Shown here: piece by piece, positions 44,100 to 53,969 of the stretch
How positions within the stretch are numbered: position 1 is the stretch's first letter
How the letters are laid out: the number at the start of each line of letters is the position of its first letter
Assembly (NCBI GenBank): GCA_009917455.1
Contig: QZDS01000002.1
Location: 248,001 to 312,000, forward strand
Length of the DNA stretch: 64,000 nt
Direction: 5' to 3'
From: a bacterium 1xD8-48
GTDB taxonomy: Bacteria > Bacillota > Clostridia > Lachnospirales > Lachnospiraceae
Notes under the pieces: model-generated
Databases searched by the model: none
The model's input: the letters and a program-made list of their open reading frames with translations, nothing else
What the model was told of the DNA's origin: nothing
Made by a program: the position numbers and the translations under genes

Positions 44100-45821
44100 A
44101 TGAGTTACAGGGAGCAGTACGATTTTTGGCTGAAAGACGCCTATTTTGACGGGAAAACAAAGGATGAGCTGCGCGCAATCGCAGACAATGAAAAGGAAAT
44201 CGAGGACCGTTTTTATAAGGAGCTGGAGTTTGGTACGGGCGGCCTTCGCGGCATAATCGGCGCGGGCACCAACCGCATGAATATTTATACCGTAAGGAAA
44301 GCAACCCAGGGGCTTGCCAATTATATTGTCAGCCAGGGAGGAAAAGAAAAGGGAGTTGCCATTGCTTACGATTCCAGAAGAATGTCTCCCGAATTTGCGG
44401 ACGAGGCGGCTTTATGTCTTGCGGCAAACGGCATCAAGGCGTACGTGTTCGACGCTCTGCGCCCCACGCCGGAGCTTTCCTTTGCGCTCCGCACACTGCA
44501 CTGCATTTCGGGAATTGTGATTACCGCAAGCCACAATCCGCCGGAATATAACGGATACAAGGCTTACTGGGAGGACGGCGCGCAGGTTGCGGCTCCCAGA
44601 GACAAAGAGATTATCGATGAAGTAAAGAAAGTGACGGATTATAATCAGGTGCTTACCATGGATAAGGACGCCGCCATCGCAGCGGGCCTGTATCAGGTGA
44701 TTGGGAAAGAAATTGACGACGCTTACATGGCGGAGCTGAAAAAGCAGATTATCCATCCTGAGATTATAAAGGAAGTGGCCGACGACATTAAGATAGTTTA
44801 TTCTCCTTTCCACGGGACAGGCAACGTGCCGGTAAGAAGAATCCTTTCCGAGCTGGGCTTTAAGAACGTTTACGTTGTGCCCGAGCAGGAGCTTCCCGAC
44901 CCGGATTTCACCACGCTGGATTACCCCAATCCCGAGGACCCCAAGGCATTCAAACTGGCTCTTGAACTGGCAAAGGAAAAGAATGCGGATATCGTCCTTG
45001 CAACGGACCCGGATGCGGACAGACTGGGCATTTACGCGCTGGATACCAAAACCGGCGAGTATATTCCTTTCACGGGAAATATGTCGGGCATGCTGATTGC
45101 GGAATATATTTTAAGGGAAAGGACGGCGACAAACACCATGCCGGAGAATCCCGCTCTTGTTACCACCATTGTTACCACGAACATGGCGGGGGCAATCGCA
45201 AGGGATTACAATGTGAAATTTATCGAGGTTCTCACCGGATTCAAATACATAGGCGAGCAGATTAAGCTCTTTGAGCAGAGCGGCTCCAACAATTACGTGT
45301 TCGGTCTTGAAGAAAGCTACGGATGCCTGGCGGGTACCCATGCAAGGGACAAGGACGCCGTTGTGGCTGTTATGTGCCTGTGCGAGATGGCAGCATGGTG
45401 CAAGAAAAACGGAATCACCGTATGGGACCAGATGCTGAAGCTGTATGAAAAATACGGATACTACAAGGAGACCCAGTATGCAATCACCTTAAAGGGCATC
45501 GACGGCTCTAAACAGATTGCGGAGATGATGGATAAGCTCAGAAGCAACCCGCCCAAAAACTTTGGCGAGCTTACCGTGAAGGAATTCCGGGATTACGACA
45601 GAGACGTTACAAAGGATTTGGCAACGGGAGAGGAAAGACCTACAGGACTTCCCAAATCTAACGTTCTGTATTTTGACCTCACCAACGACTCCTGGTGCTG
45701 CGCCCGTCCTTCGGGAACAGAGCCCAAAATCAAGTTCTATATGGGCGTAAAGGGAAGCAGCCTTGCCGACGCGCAGGATAAGGTGGAAAAGCTGACAGAA
45801 GCGCTGAAGGCTTATTTATAA
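44100..45821 (+). CDS. pgcA: Phosphoglucomutase / phospho-sugar mutase
   Basis: A 573-residue alpha-D-phosphohexomutase converting glucose-6-phosphate and glucose-1-phosphate. The catalytic phosphoserine is in TASHNPPEYNGYK, the metal loop is ATDPDADRLGIYA and the phosphate-binding loop RPSGTEPKIKFY. The length and the GFKYIGEQIK segment place it with Firmicutes PgcA. It feeds glucose-1-phosphate to RmlA upstream. CAGGAGGG precedes the ATG; a terminator follows. Confidence 0.94.
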   Translation: MSYREQYDFWLKDAYFDGKTKDELRAIADNEKEIEDRFYKELEFGTGGLRGIIGAGTNRMNIYTVRKATQGLANYIVSQGGKEKGVAIAYDSRRMSPEFADEAALCLAANGIKAYVFDALRPTPELSFALRTLHCISGIVITASHNPPEYNGYKAYWEDGAQVAAPRDKEIIDEVKKVTDYNQVLTMDKDAAIAAGLYQVIGKEIDDAYMAELKKQIIHPEIIKEVADDIKIVYSPFHGTGNVPVRRILSELGFKNVYVVPEQELPDPDFTTLDYPNPEDPKAFKLALELAKEKNADIVLATDPDADRLGIYALDTKTGEYIPFTGNMSGMLIAEYILRERTATNTMPENPALVTTIVTTNMAGAIARDYNVKFIEVLTGFKYIGEQIKLFEQSGSNNYVFGLEESYGCLAGTHARDKDAVVAVMCLCEMAAWCKKNGITVWDQMLKLYEKYGYYKETQYAITLKGIDGSKQIAEMMDKLRSNPPKNFGELTVKEFRDYDRDVTKDLATGEERPTGLPKSNVLYFDLTNDSWCCARPSGTEPKIKFYMGVKGSSLADAQDKVEKLTEALKAYL

Positions 45822-45880
45822 AAAAGAGAAAGTGCCTGACTGCAGCTAATTGATAAGGCAGATGAAATAGTAAGGTGCAG

Positions 45881-45925
45881 CCGCATCCGGTGAAGCTCAT
45901 AGGGCAGCCGGATGCGGTGGTTTTT
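45881..45925 (+). terminator. Rho-independent terminator after the mutase gene
   Basis: CCGCATCCGG (45881-45890) pairs with CCGGATGCGG (45908-45917), a perfect ten-bp stem, then TGGTTTTT. Confidence 0.85.
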
Positions 45926-45961
45926 GTTAACATAAGGTCAGCACGCGAAGAGCGCTGACTG

Positions 45962-45989
45962 TTGTTTGGAGATGGAACCGGCATAATAT
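45962..45989 (+). promoter_or_regulatory. Possible promoter for the second glycosyltransferase group
   Basis: TTGTTT (45962-45967), 16 bp spacer, TAATAT (45984-45989), 18 bases before the ATG at 46007. The transcript start would fall very close to the ribosome binding site. Confidence 0.4.
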
Positions 45990-46006
45990 GACAGAGGACT
46001 TTAAAA

Positions 46007-47407
46007 ATGAGCAAGTTTGTAAAAATCAGTAATCTGAAAAAGACACTGCGATATTTAAAGAAAAACGGAATACGGCCCACCTATTATGCCATGAAGGAGA
46101 GAATGGAGACAGAGGCGGGAGACGGCTATACCTATGTGCCGCCGACAGCGGAAGCTCTGAAGGAGCAGGAAAAAAGAGCAGCGCATATGAAGGTCAGGTT
46201 CAGCATTCTTGTACCGGCTTATGAGACGAAGGAAGAACATCTGCGGGCCATGATTGACTCGGTACTGGCTCAGAGCTACGGAAACTTTGAATTGATTATT
46301 TCGGACGCCAGCAGCTCCGATAAGGTGGAAAAAGTGATAGAGACCTATACGGACGGGCGGATTAAATATAGAAAAAAAGGGCAGAACGCCGGTATTTCCT
46401 CCAATACCAGCCAGGCGCTGGCCTATGCCACGGGGGACTATGCCGGTCTTTTGGACCATGACGATGTGCTTACAGGGGACGCCCTCTACGAGATGGCGGC
46501 CTGCATTGAAAAATATGAAAAGGAAGGCGTTTCGCTTAAGCTTTTGTATTCTGACGAGGATAAATGTGACAGCCGGGAGGAACGCTATTATGAGGTAAAT
46601 AGAAAACCGGATTTTAATCTTGATTTGCTTCTTTCCAACAATTATATCTGCCATTTTCTGGTGATGAAGCGTCAGCTGATGCAGGAGCTTGGCTTTCGGA
46701 GCGTGTGCGACGGCGCTCAGGACTATGATATTATCATCAGGGCTGTGAATGTGATGATGGGGAAAGACAGGCAGCAGACGAAGAAAGCCAGCCTTCCCGT
46801 CGCTCACATTCCCCGGGTGCTGTACCATTGGCGGTGTCATGAGAATTCCACGGCGGAAAATCCGGCCAGCAAGCAGTATGCCTACGACGCCGGAAAAAGG
46901 GCGGTGGAGGATTTCCTTCGGGTGAGGGGATGGAAAGGGACGGTGTCCCACTTACGGCACCTGGGCTTTTACAGGACGGATTATCAGCCCGACCTTCTGC
47001 CGAACAGGGAAGACGTGGCGGTGGTGGGCGGAAAGCTGATTGACAGGAAAAATAAAATAGCGGGCGGCATTTATACAGCGGAGGGAAAGCTCCTTTATAA
47101 AGGGCTGCATAAAGAATACAGCGGTTATATGCACAGAGCCGCGCTCCAGCAGGAGGCGGAAATGGTGGATATCCGCTGCATGAAGGTTTGCCGGGAAGCG
47201 GAGCTTATTCTGGAGGAGATGATGGGAGCGCCTTATCATCCGCACCCGGGCACGGGGCGGTTCGACTGGCGGGAATGTCTTTTGAAGGACAGAAGCTGGA
47301 CGGAGGAGGAAATTCTCGATTTGAGCCGCAGGTTTTGCGGGAGGATACGGAAGATGGGGTATCGGATTGTGTGGGAGCCGACTATGGTGGAGAAGCTGGA
47401 CCGGTGA
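46007..47407 (+). CDS. GT2 family glycosyltransferase
   Basis: A 466-residue glycosyltransferase. A charged N-terminal helix of about 65 residues leads to a GT2 domain with VRFSILVPAYETKEEHLRAM and LLDHDDVLTGDALY (the DxD-like metal site), then HIPRVLYHWRCHENSTAEN. The C-terminal 120 residues include VAVVGGKLIDRKNKIAGG and look truncated relative to two-domain relatives such as the 42049 protein. It probably starts a second transcription unit of the polymer locus. Confidence 0.85.
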   Translation: MSKFVKISNLKKTLRYLKKNGIRPTYYAMKERMETEAGDGYTYVPPTAEALKEQEKRAAHMKVRFSILVPAYETKEEHLRAMIDSVLAQSYGNFELIISDASSSDKVEKVIETYTDGRIKYRKKGQNAGISSNTSQALAYATGDYAGLLDHDDVLTGDALYEMAACIEKYEKEGVSLKLLYSDEDKCDSREERYYEVNRKPDFNLDLLLSNNYICHFLVMKRQLMQELGFRSVCDGAQDYDIIIRAVNVMMGKDRQQTKKASLPVAHIPRVLYHWRCHENSTAENPASKQYAYDAGKRAVEDFLRVRGWKGTVSHLRHLGFYRTDYQPDLLPNREDVAVVGGKLIDRKNKIAGGIYTAEGKLLYKGLHKEYSGYMHRAALQQEAEMVDIRCMKVCREAELILEEMMGAPYHPHPGTGRFDWRECLLKDRSWTEEEILDLSRRFCGRIRKMGYRIVWEPTMVEKLDR

Positions 47408-47496
47408 AGACGGCTCGGATTTTTGAGGTCTGTCCCGGCGGTACCGAACCGCAGCGGGAAAACAGGTAGAAGATAAATTATGTGGAGATTTAATAA

Positions 47497-48462
47497 ATGT
47501 CCAAAACTACAGTTGTGATACCGAATTATAATGGAATAAAGTATATAGACGACTGCCTGGCTTCCCTTTATCAGGGCAGCGCGGTTCCTGAAATTATTGT
47601 GGTTGACAATGGCTCCACGGATGGAAGCCTCGCTCTTGTCAGGGAAAAGTACGGGAGGGCGCAGGTGATTTCCTTTAATGAAAACACCGGTTTTTCAAAA
47701 GCGGTTAACGCGGGTATCAGGGCGGCGCAAACGGAATACGTGCTGCTGCTTAACAATGACACGATAGCGGACAGATATATGGTGGAGGAGCTGGAAAAGG
47801 CCGTGGAAAGGGACAGGATTGCTTTTTCCGCCGGGGCGAAGATGATTAACCTCCATAAGCCGGAGCTGCTTGACGGGGCCGGGGATTTTTATACGGCGTT
47901 AGGCTGGGCCTTCGCCAGAGGGAAGGATAAAGATGCAGGCGCCTGCAATAAACCCGGACGCATTTTTTCCGCCTGTGCGGGCGCGGCTCTTTACAGGCGG
48001 GCGCTGTTTGAAAAGGTAGGCTTTTTTGACGAAAACCATTTTGCTTATCTTGAGGATATCGATATCGGGTATCGCGCCAATATTTGTGGTTATCATAATA
48101 TTTATGTACCGAAGGCGAAGGTGCGGCATGCCGGAAGCGCGGTCAGCGGCTCCCGCCACAATGCCTTCAAGGTCAGGCTGTCCGCAAGAAACAGTATTTA
48201 TCTGATTTACAAGAACATGCCCCCGGTGCAGATTTTGATAAATCTGCCTTTTCTGCTGGCGGGATATGCGGTAAAGACGTTTTATTTTATATTGAAAGGG
48301 CTGGGCGGAAGCTATCTGCAGGGTCTCCTTGCGGGGATAAAGCTCTGCGGCACAGAGGAAGGGCGCAGGCACAGGGTAAGATTTAAGGCCCGCTATCTGA
48401 AAAATTACGGGTGGATTCAGGGGCAGCTGTGGGCAAATATTTTCAAGTTGTACTTTTTGTAA
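47497..48462 (+). CDS. GT2 family glycosyltransferase, rhamnosyltransferase-like
   Basis: A 321-residue enzyme with TVVIPNYNGIKYIDDCLASL, VDNGSTDGSLALVREKYG, LLLLNNDTIADRYM and YLEDIDIGYRANI as the catalytic-base region, followed by amphipathic helices (about residues 240-275). It resembles WbbL/RgpB-type rhamnosyltransferases, which would fit the dTDP-rhamnose genes upstream. The donor is inferred. It follows the previous gene by about 90 bases. Confidence 0.85.
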   Translation: MSKTTVVIPNYNGIKYIDDCLASLYQGSAVPEIIVVDNGSTDGSLALVREKYGRAQVISFNENTGFSKAVNAGIRAAQTEYVLLLNNDTIADRYMVEELEKAVERDRIAFSAGAKMINLHKPELLDGAGDFYTALGWAFARGKDKDAGACNKPGRIFSACAGAALYRRALFEKVGFFDENHFAYLEDIDIGYRANICGYHNIYVPKAKVRHAGSAVSGSRHNAFKVRLSARNSIYLIYKNMPPVQILINLPFLLAGYAVKTFYFILKGLGGSYLQGLLAGIKLCGTEEGRRHRVRFKARYLKNYGWIQGQLWANIFKLYFL

Positions 48463-48511
48463 TAATATTGTAAAATATTCCTAACCATTAAGCCCAAAAG
48501 GTAGCCAGGAT

Positions 48512-49921
48512 ATGATTAAGGACAATCAAAAGTATTTCAACCGATTGCACTTGCTGGCGGATGCCGTTATTGTGGCACTCTCCTACATGTTTGCATGGTA
48601 TATAAAGTTCTGCACCATCTTTGCCGATACGGAGCCCGGTGCAGGCGCGCTGGATATGGGAACTTATTTCAGCTTCCTGTATTTTGTTGTGCCCGAATAT
48701 ATTATCCTGTACTATTTTTTTAATCTTTATGCCCCCAAGAGGGCTACCAGGCGGAAGTATGAGTTTGCGGGTATTATCAAGGCAAATACCGTCGGGATAG
48801 TCTTTTTTATTGTTTTTCTTTACTTCATCAAGCAGCAGTATTTCTCCCGTTTTATGATGGGCGCGTTTTATGTGATAAATATCACCTTTACCACTATTTA
48901 CCGTACGTTAATACGGAATTTGCTGCTTTATTTCCGCAAAAAAGGCTATAATTTAAAGTATATGCTGCTGATTGGTTATTCCAGGGCGGCGGAGGAATAT
49001 ATTACCAGAATTAACGCAAATCCCCAGTGGGGTTATGTGGTCCGGGGGATACTGGATGACAGGATTCCCAGCGGCACGCTTTATAAGGGCGTGAAGGTGG
49101 TGGGCAGAATTGAGAACATCAAATATATCCTGCCGGAAAACAATCTGGACGAAATCGCCATCACGCTGGCGCTTAAGGATTACGACCATTTGGAGGCTAT
49201 TGTGGATTTGTGTGAAAAATCCGGCGTCCACACCAAATTTATACCTGACTATAATTCTCTGGTTCCGAGCCATCCTTACACTGAGGATCTGATGGGGCTT
49301 CCCGTCATCAATATCCGCTATGTGCCCCTCACCAACACCTTAAACTGGGTGGGAAAGCGGGCAATCGACCTTGTCGGTTCTCTTTTCGGAATCGTTCTGT
49401 TATCGCCCGTCATGCTTCTTGTGGCTCTTGTGGTGAAGTGTAGCAGCCAGGGGCCGGTTATTTTTAAGCAGGAGAGGGTAGGGCTGCATAACAAGACCTT
49501 TAACATGTATAAATTCAGAACCATGGAGATGCAAAAGCCCTCCGCGGAGGAGCAGGCGTGGACGGTTCGGGATGACCCGAGGGTAACGAAAGTGGGCAGG
49601 TTTCTGCGCCGGACAAGCATAGACGAGCTTCCCCAGCTTTTTAATATTCTGATGGGGGAGATGTCCCTTGTAGGGCCAAGGCCGGAGCGGCCGCAGTTTG
49701 TCGAGAAATTCAAGGAGGAAATTCCCCGTTATATGATAAAGCACCAGGTAAGGCCGGGGCTTACGGGGTGGGCGCAGATTAACGGCTACAGGGGCGATAC
49801 CTCCATCCGAAGAAGAATCGAGTATGACCTTTTTTATATTGAAAACTGGACCATGTCGATGGATTTTAAAATCATGTTCCTTACAATATTTAAAGGCTTT
49901 ATCAATAAAAATGCCTATTAA
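48512..49921 (+). CDS. Polyprenyl-phosphate sugar-1-phosphate transferase (WbaP/TuaA type)
   Basis: A 469-residue initiating glycosyltransferase that puts sugar-1-phosphate on undecaprenyl phosphate to begin the polymer. Four membrane segments and a CoA-binding-like cytoplasmic domain (about residues 150-290, with MLLIGYSRAAEEYI) lead to another membrane helix and the catalytic C-terminal domain: FKQERVGLHNKTFNMYKFRT, RRTSIDELPQLFNILMGEM and SLVGPRPERPQF. It would provide the lipid acceptor for the GT2 enzymes. Confidence 0.93.
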   Translation: MIKDNQKYFNRLHLLADAVIVALSYMFAWYIKFCTIFADTEPGAGALDMGTYFSFLYFVVPEYIILYYFFNLYAPKRATRRKYEFAGIIKANTVGIVFFIVFLYFIKQQYFSRFMMGAFYVINITFTTIYRTLIRNLLLYFRKKGYNLKYMLLIGYSRAAEEYITRINANPQWGYVVRGILDDRIPSGTLYKGVKVVGRIENIKYILPENNLDEIAITLALKDYDHLEAIVDLCEKSGVHTKFIPDYNSLVPSHPYTEDLMGLPVINIRYVPLTNTLNWVGKRAIDLVGSLFGIVLLSPVMLLVALVVKCSSQGPVIFKQERVGLHNKTFNMYKFRTMEMQKPSAEEQAWTVRDDPRVTKVGRFLRRTSIDELPQLFNILMGEMSLVGPRPERPQFVEKFKEEIPRYMIKHQVRPGLTGWAQINGYRGDTSIRRRIEYDLFYIENWTMSMDFKIMFLTIFKGFINKNAY

Positions 49922-50099
49922 ACAAATTACTGCAAAACAGCGGATTGCAAATATGGATTTACAAATATTAAAGATAAATTAATATAGCGGACAGGGTATT
50001 GCTTAAACATAAATTTTGTGCGAAAATAATATCTTGTGAGAAATCACAGATGATAAAGCCCGTAATTTGTGGATAAAGTAAAAAGGGGGAAATGATGAT

Positions 50100-51299
50100 A
50101 TGGCGACAGAACCGAAGAAACCAGTTCATAAAAAACCTGTACAAAAGAAACCTGTACAGAAAAAGCCTGTACAGAAACAGCCGGCTTCAAAGAAACCGGT
50201 AAAGCATACGGAGCCTGTGCACACAGCAAAGAAGAAACCGGCGCCGAAGAATAACGCAAAAAAGAAACGTACAAAGATAGTGCTTTTCGTGCTGGAGATT
50301 TTTATTCTCCTTATTATGGTAGTAGTGCTTTACAGCGTCTTTAAGATTGAAAAGGTGGGTAAGGTGAATCTGCCACAGGAGGAATTTGTAATCAATCCCG
50401 AGGTGGAGGAGAAGGTGGAAACCACCATGAAGGGATACCGGAACGTCGCGTTGTTCGGCGTGGACTCCACTTCCGGTGCGCTCACCAAGAATACGCGAAG
50501 CGACACCATCATGATAGCGTCCATCAATCAGGATACCGGCGAGTGCAAGCTTGTCAGCGTTTACCGTGACACCTATCTGAACCTGAGCAACGACAGCTAC
50601 AATAAATGTAATTCCGCCTACGCAAAGGGCGGCCCCATGCAGGCAATCAACATGCTGAACATGAACCTTGACATGAACATCAAGGATTTCATAACGGTTG
50701 GTTTTGCAGGCCTTAGCAATACCGTTGACGCGCTTGGCGGTATTATGATTGACATTGACGATGTGGAATTAAAGCACATCAATAACTACCAGAAGACCAT
50801 GGCAAGCGATATGAAACGGGAGTATACGCCTGTGGAGAGCACCGGCTATCAGCTCCTGGACGGCCTTCAGGCTACCGCCTACTGCCGTATCCGTTATGGC
50901 GGCGGCGACGATTTCAAGCGTACGGAGCGTCAGAGAGAGGTTCTTCTTGCAATTTTTGACAAGGCAAAGAGCGCTTCACCGGCAACCCTTACCGCAGCGG
51001 TAAATGCGATTTTTGATAACGATGAAATTTATACCTCTCTGGATGTAGCGGATATCCTTGATATTCTGGGAGACATTACAAAATATGAGGTGGTTGCCCA
51101 GGGCGGATTCCCGGAGGAAAGCAGGCGTGCCACAGGAACCATCGGTTCCAAGGGAAGCTGCGTCGTACCTGTATCCCTTGCGGACAATGTACAGTGGCTC
51201 CATGAATTCCTCTTTGAGGACGAACAATATTCGCCTTCCGATGCGGTAATTGAGTATAGTAATAAGGTAGAGGCGGATACCAGCGGTTACGTTAAATAA
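50100..51299 (+). CDS. LCP (LytR-CpsA-Psr) glycopolymer attachment enzyme
   Basis: A 399-residue enzyme that transfers lipid-linked glycopolymer to peptidoglycan. The N-terminal 60 residues are a Lys/Pro-rich cytoplasmic tail of KKPVQ repeats, then one membrane segment (about 62-84). The LCP domain has RNVALFGVDSTSG, NTRSDTIMIASINQ, VSVYRDTYLNL and AYCRIRYGGGDDFKRTERQR, all standard active-site or lipid-binding stretches. AAGGGGG precedes the ATG. It follows the initiating transferase, so it likely ends the polymer pathway. Confidence 0.93.
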   Translation: MATEPKKPVHKKPVQKKPVQKKPVQKQPASKKPVKHTEPVHTAKKKPAPKNNAKKKRTKIVLFVLEIFILLIMVVVLYSVFKIEKVGKVNLPQEEFVINPEVEEKVETTMKGYRNVALFGVDSTSGALTKNTRSDTIMIASINQDTGECKLVSVYRDTYLNLSNDSYNKCNSAYAKGGPMQAINMLNMNLDMNIKDFITVGFAGLSNTVDALGGIMIDIDDVELKHINNYQKTMASDMKREYTPVESTGYQLLDGLQATAYCRIRYGGGDDFKRTERQREVLLAIFDKAKSASPATLTAAVNAIFDNDEIYTSLDVADILDILGDITKYEVVAQGGFPEESRRATGTIGSKGSCVVPVSLADNVQWLHEFLFEDEQYSPSDAVIEYSNKVEADTSGYVK

Positions 51300-51330
51300 A
51301 GTAAATGTTAAAAGCCATGCTGGCTTTATG

Positions 51331-51360
51331 AAGAGGGGCTGTCGGTTGACAGCCTCTTTT
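51331..51360 (+). terminator. Terminator after the LCP gene
   Basis: AAGAGGgGCTGTC pairs with GACAGCCTCTT with one bulged base, then TTTT. A smaller hairpin (AAAGCCA-TGC-TGGCTTT) lies just upstream. Confidence 0.8.
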
Positions 51361-51443
51361 CCGGTCAGCAGGGCGCAGGGACACCCGGAAAACCGAAGCA
51401 TTGTATCAGACGGCAGTTTTCCGTAAATACAGGAGAAACTATC

Positions 51444-52370
51444 ATGGCGGAAACTGATGTAATCATTCCCGTGTACAAACCGACTTCCAAATTAACCGAT
51501 TTGCTGGACAGGCTTAAAACACAGACATGTCCGGTTCACCGTATTATTTTAATTAACACAGAAAAACAGTACTTTGACGCTTTTGCGGACAAAGGGTTTT
51601 GGGGGCGTTATGACAATCTTCTGGTGCGGCATGTGACAAAGCGGGAATTTGACCATGGCGGCACCAGAAATTTCGGGGTTTCCTTTTCGGATGCGCCGTA
51701 CTTTATTATGATGACGGACGATGCGCTGCCGGAGGATGATAAACTGACAGAGCGGCTTCTTGCCCCTTTTGAGGATAAAAGGGTAGCTATGTCCTATGCA
51801 AGACAAACGCCGGGGGAGGGGTGCGGTATGATTGAAAGCTATACCCGCTCCTTTAACTATCCGGAGGAGTCCCGCATAAAATCGTTGGAGGATATTAATA
51901 AGATGGGAATTAAGGCCTTTTTTGCCTCCAATGTGTGCGCGGCTTACCGGCGGGAGGTTTTTGATGAATTAGGGGGCTTCCCCGGTCATACCATATTTAA
52001 TGAAGATATGATTTACGCCAGAGGGCTTTTGAACGCGGGATATTCCATCGCCTATGCAGCGCAGGCAAAAGTGGCACATTCCCATAATTACAGCGGTCTG
52101 CAGCAATTTAAGAGAAACTTTGATTTGGGAGTGTCCCACGCGGAGCATCCGGAGGTTTTTGCCGGAATTCTGGCGGAGTCGGAAGGGATTCGTCTGGTGA
52201 AGCAAACCTGCGGCTATTTGTGGAAAGCCGGAAAGCCGTGGCTGATATTTAAGCTTATCTGGCAGAGCGGGTGCAAGTATCTTGGCTATTTTACGGGAAA
52301 AAGATACCGAAGCCTTCCGGGGCGGATGGTAAAAAAGCTTTCCATGAACAGGGAATACTGGATAAAATGA
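51444..52370 (+). CDS. GT2 family glycosyltransferase, RfbF/rhamnosyltransferase-like
   Basis: A 308-residue enzyme with DVIIPVYKPTSKLTDLLDR, HVTKREFDHGGTRNFGVSF, FIMMTDDALPEDDKL and AFFASNVCAAYRREVFDELG. The HGGTRNFG and TDDALP motifs are typical of rhamnosyltransferases of the GT2 family used for wall and O-antigen polymers. It stands between two terminators as the last glycosyltransferase of the locus. The C terminus ends in amphipathic helices that may bind the membrane. Confidence 0.87.
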   Translation: MAETDVIIPVYKPTSKLTDLLDRLKTQTCPVHRIILINTEKQYFDAFADKGFWGRYDNLLVRHVTKREFDHGGTRNFGVSFSDAPYFIMMTDDALPEDDKLTERLLAPFEDKRVAMSYARQTPGEGCGMIESYTRSFNYPEESRIKSLEDINKMGIKAFFASNVCAAYRREVFDELGGFPGHTIFNEDMIYARGLLNAGYSIAYAAQAKVAHSHNYSGLQQFKRNFDLGVSHAEHPEVFAGILAESEGIRLVKQTCGYLWKAGKPWLIFKLIWQSGCKYLGYFTGKRYRSLPGRMVKKLSMNREYWIK

Positions 52371-52495
52371 AACAGAAAAAACAAATTTTTGTCACAAATT
52401 GAACACAATTGCCGGATATACTTAAGTTCATAAAAGAGAACGAGGACAGCAGAAGGATGAGCTGGAAATTCGGATAAAGAAGAGAGGTAATTGTC

Positions 52496-53956
52496 ATGTA
52501 TGAAAATAATTATCCAAACAACTACAGTAATCATACCGCGGAACAGAATCCTGTAAACAACACCACCTACCATTATGAGAGCGGCGGGAGCTTCAGCGGA
52601 ACGAATTATAGCGCAGGAGAGAGCAAGACAGCAGGCTTTGGCGGCAGCGGAAAGAAGGGAAATAAGGGAGGAATCGGGAAAAAGATTGCGGTGGCGGTCT
52701 GCTGCGGATTGTTTTTCGGGGTTTTTGCCGGACTTGGATTCCAGGCCATAGACACAGCGTCGGATTTCTTCAAAATCGGTTCTGAAAACGCTCAGTCCGA
52801 GACGGATTCGGAGGATCAGGAAAGGGCACAGATTATAGATAATCAGGCAAACGACGCCGGAACCGTTTCCTATGAGAATCTCAGCGATGAGCAGATAACA
52901 GAGATAAAGGAGCTCATTTCCAGGCAGGTGTCAAAGGCAACGGTTACGGACGTGACCGAGGTGGTAAAAGAGGTGATGCCGGCGGTTGTTTCCGTAAACA
53001 ACAGATATATTGAAAGAATGAGTTTCTTAGGGCAGGAATTCAGCCAGGAGGCCGGAGGCTCCGGTTCAGGAATCATTGTAGGGAAGAATGACGAGGAGCT
53101 TTTGCTTGTCTCCAACTATCATGTGGTGGAATCCGCGGAGGAGCTGACAGTGCAGTTTGCAGACGGAACCCAGTGCGGCGCACAGACAAAGGGGTTTGAC
53201 GAGGCTAAGGATTTGGCGGTGCTTGCGGTACCGCTTTCCGATATCAGCGATGATACCATGAGCAAGATTACAATCGCAAAGCTGGGCAGCTCCGACGACC
53301 TTACGGTAGGGGAGCCGGTGATTGCAATCGGCAACTCCTTAGGCTACGGACAGTCGGTTACCACCGGAGTGGTCAGCGCCCTTGACAGGGTAATAGGGAC
53401 GTCTGCTTCCACACAGTCCTCTCAGCAGACGGATACGGAGGTTAATACCTTCATTCAGACCGATGCAGCAATCAACCCCGGTAATTCGGGAGGAGCGCTT
53501 ATCAATATTAAAGGCGAGGTTATCGGCATCAATTCCAACAAGATTGGCGGCTCCGCCGTGGAAGGCATGGGCTATGCGATTCCCATTTCCGATGCGGAAC
53601 CCATTATCCAAAAACTGATGGAAAAGCAGACCAGAAGCAAGGTTGCAGAGTCGGAGCGGGGATATCTTGGGATTACAGGTCTTGATGTGAATCAGGAATC
53701 CGCATCGCTTTACGGGCTTCCCCTTGGGGCTTTCGTCTCCAACGTAGTGGAGGGCTCGGCAGCGGACAAAGCGGGACTTGTGCGGGGCGATATCATCACA
53801 GCGATTAATGGCTGGGAGGTAAAGTCAATGGCGGAGCTGAAGGAGGAGATTTCCGGCTACGCAGCAGGAGAAACGGTTGAGCTTACGATTATGCAGGGAA
53901 GCCCCGACGGGTATCAGACAAAGACAGTGGAAGTGACGCTGGGGCGTGCGGGTTGA
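52496..53956 (+). CDS. htrA: HtrA/DegP-type serine protease
   Basis: A 486-residue membrane-anchored protease. An Asn/Gly-rich cytoplasmic tail of 60 residues and one membrane segment (about 61-80) precede the trypsin-like domain. The His is in LLVSNYHVVESAEELTVQF, the Asp in FDEAKDLAVLAVPL, the Ser in NPGNSGGALINIKGEV. A single PDZ domain occupies the last 100 residues (GLVRGDIITAINGWEVKSM). It degrades or folds misfolded exported proteins. AGAGAGG precedes the ATG. Convergent with the LacI-type gene. Confidence 0.95.
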   Translation: MYENNYPNNYSNHTAEQNPVNNTTYHYESGGSFSGTNYSAGESKTAGFGGSGKKGNKGGIGKKIAVAVCCGLFFGVFAGLGFQAIDTASDFFKIGSENAQSETDSEDQERAQIIDNQANDAGTVSYENLSDEQITEIKELISRQVSKATVTDVTEVVKEVMPAVVSVNNRYIERMSFLGQEFSQEAGGSGSGIIVGKNDEELLLVSNYHVVESAEELTVQFADGTQCGAQTKGFDEAKDLAVLAVPLSDISDDTMSKITIAKLGSSDDLTVGEPVIAIGNSLGYGQSVTTGVVSALDRVIGTSASTQSSQQTDTEVNTFIQTDAAINPGNSGGALINIKGEVIGINSNKIGGSAVEGMGYAIPISDAEPIIQKLMEKQTRSKVAESERGYLGITGLDVNQESASLYGLPLGAFVSNVVEGSAADKAGLVRGDIITAINGWEVKSMAELKEEISGYAAGETVELTIMQGSPDGYQTKTVEVTLGRAG

Positions 53957-53969
53957 GAAAGGAATTCCC

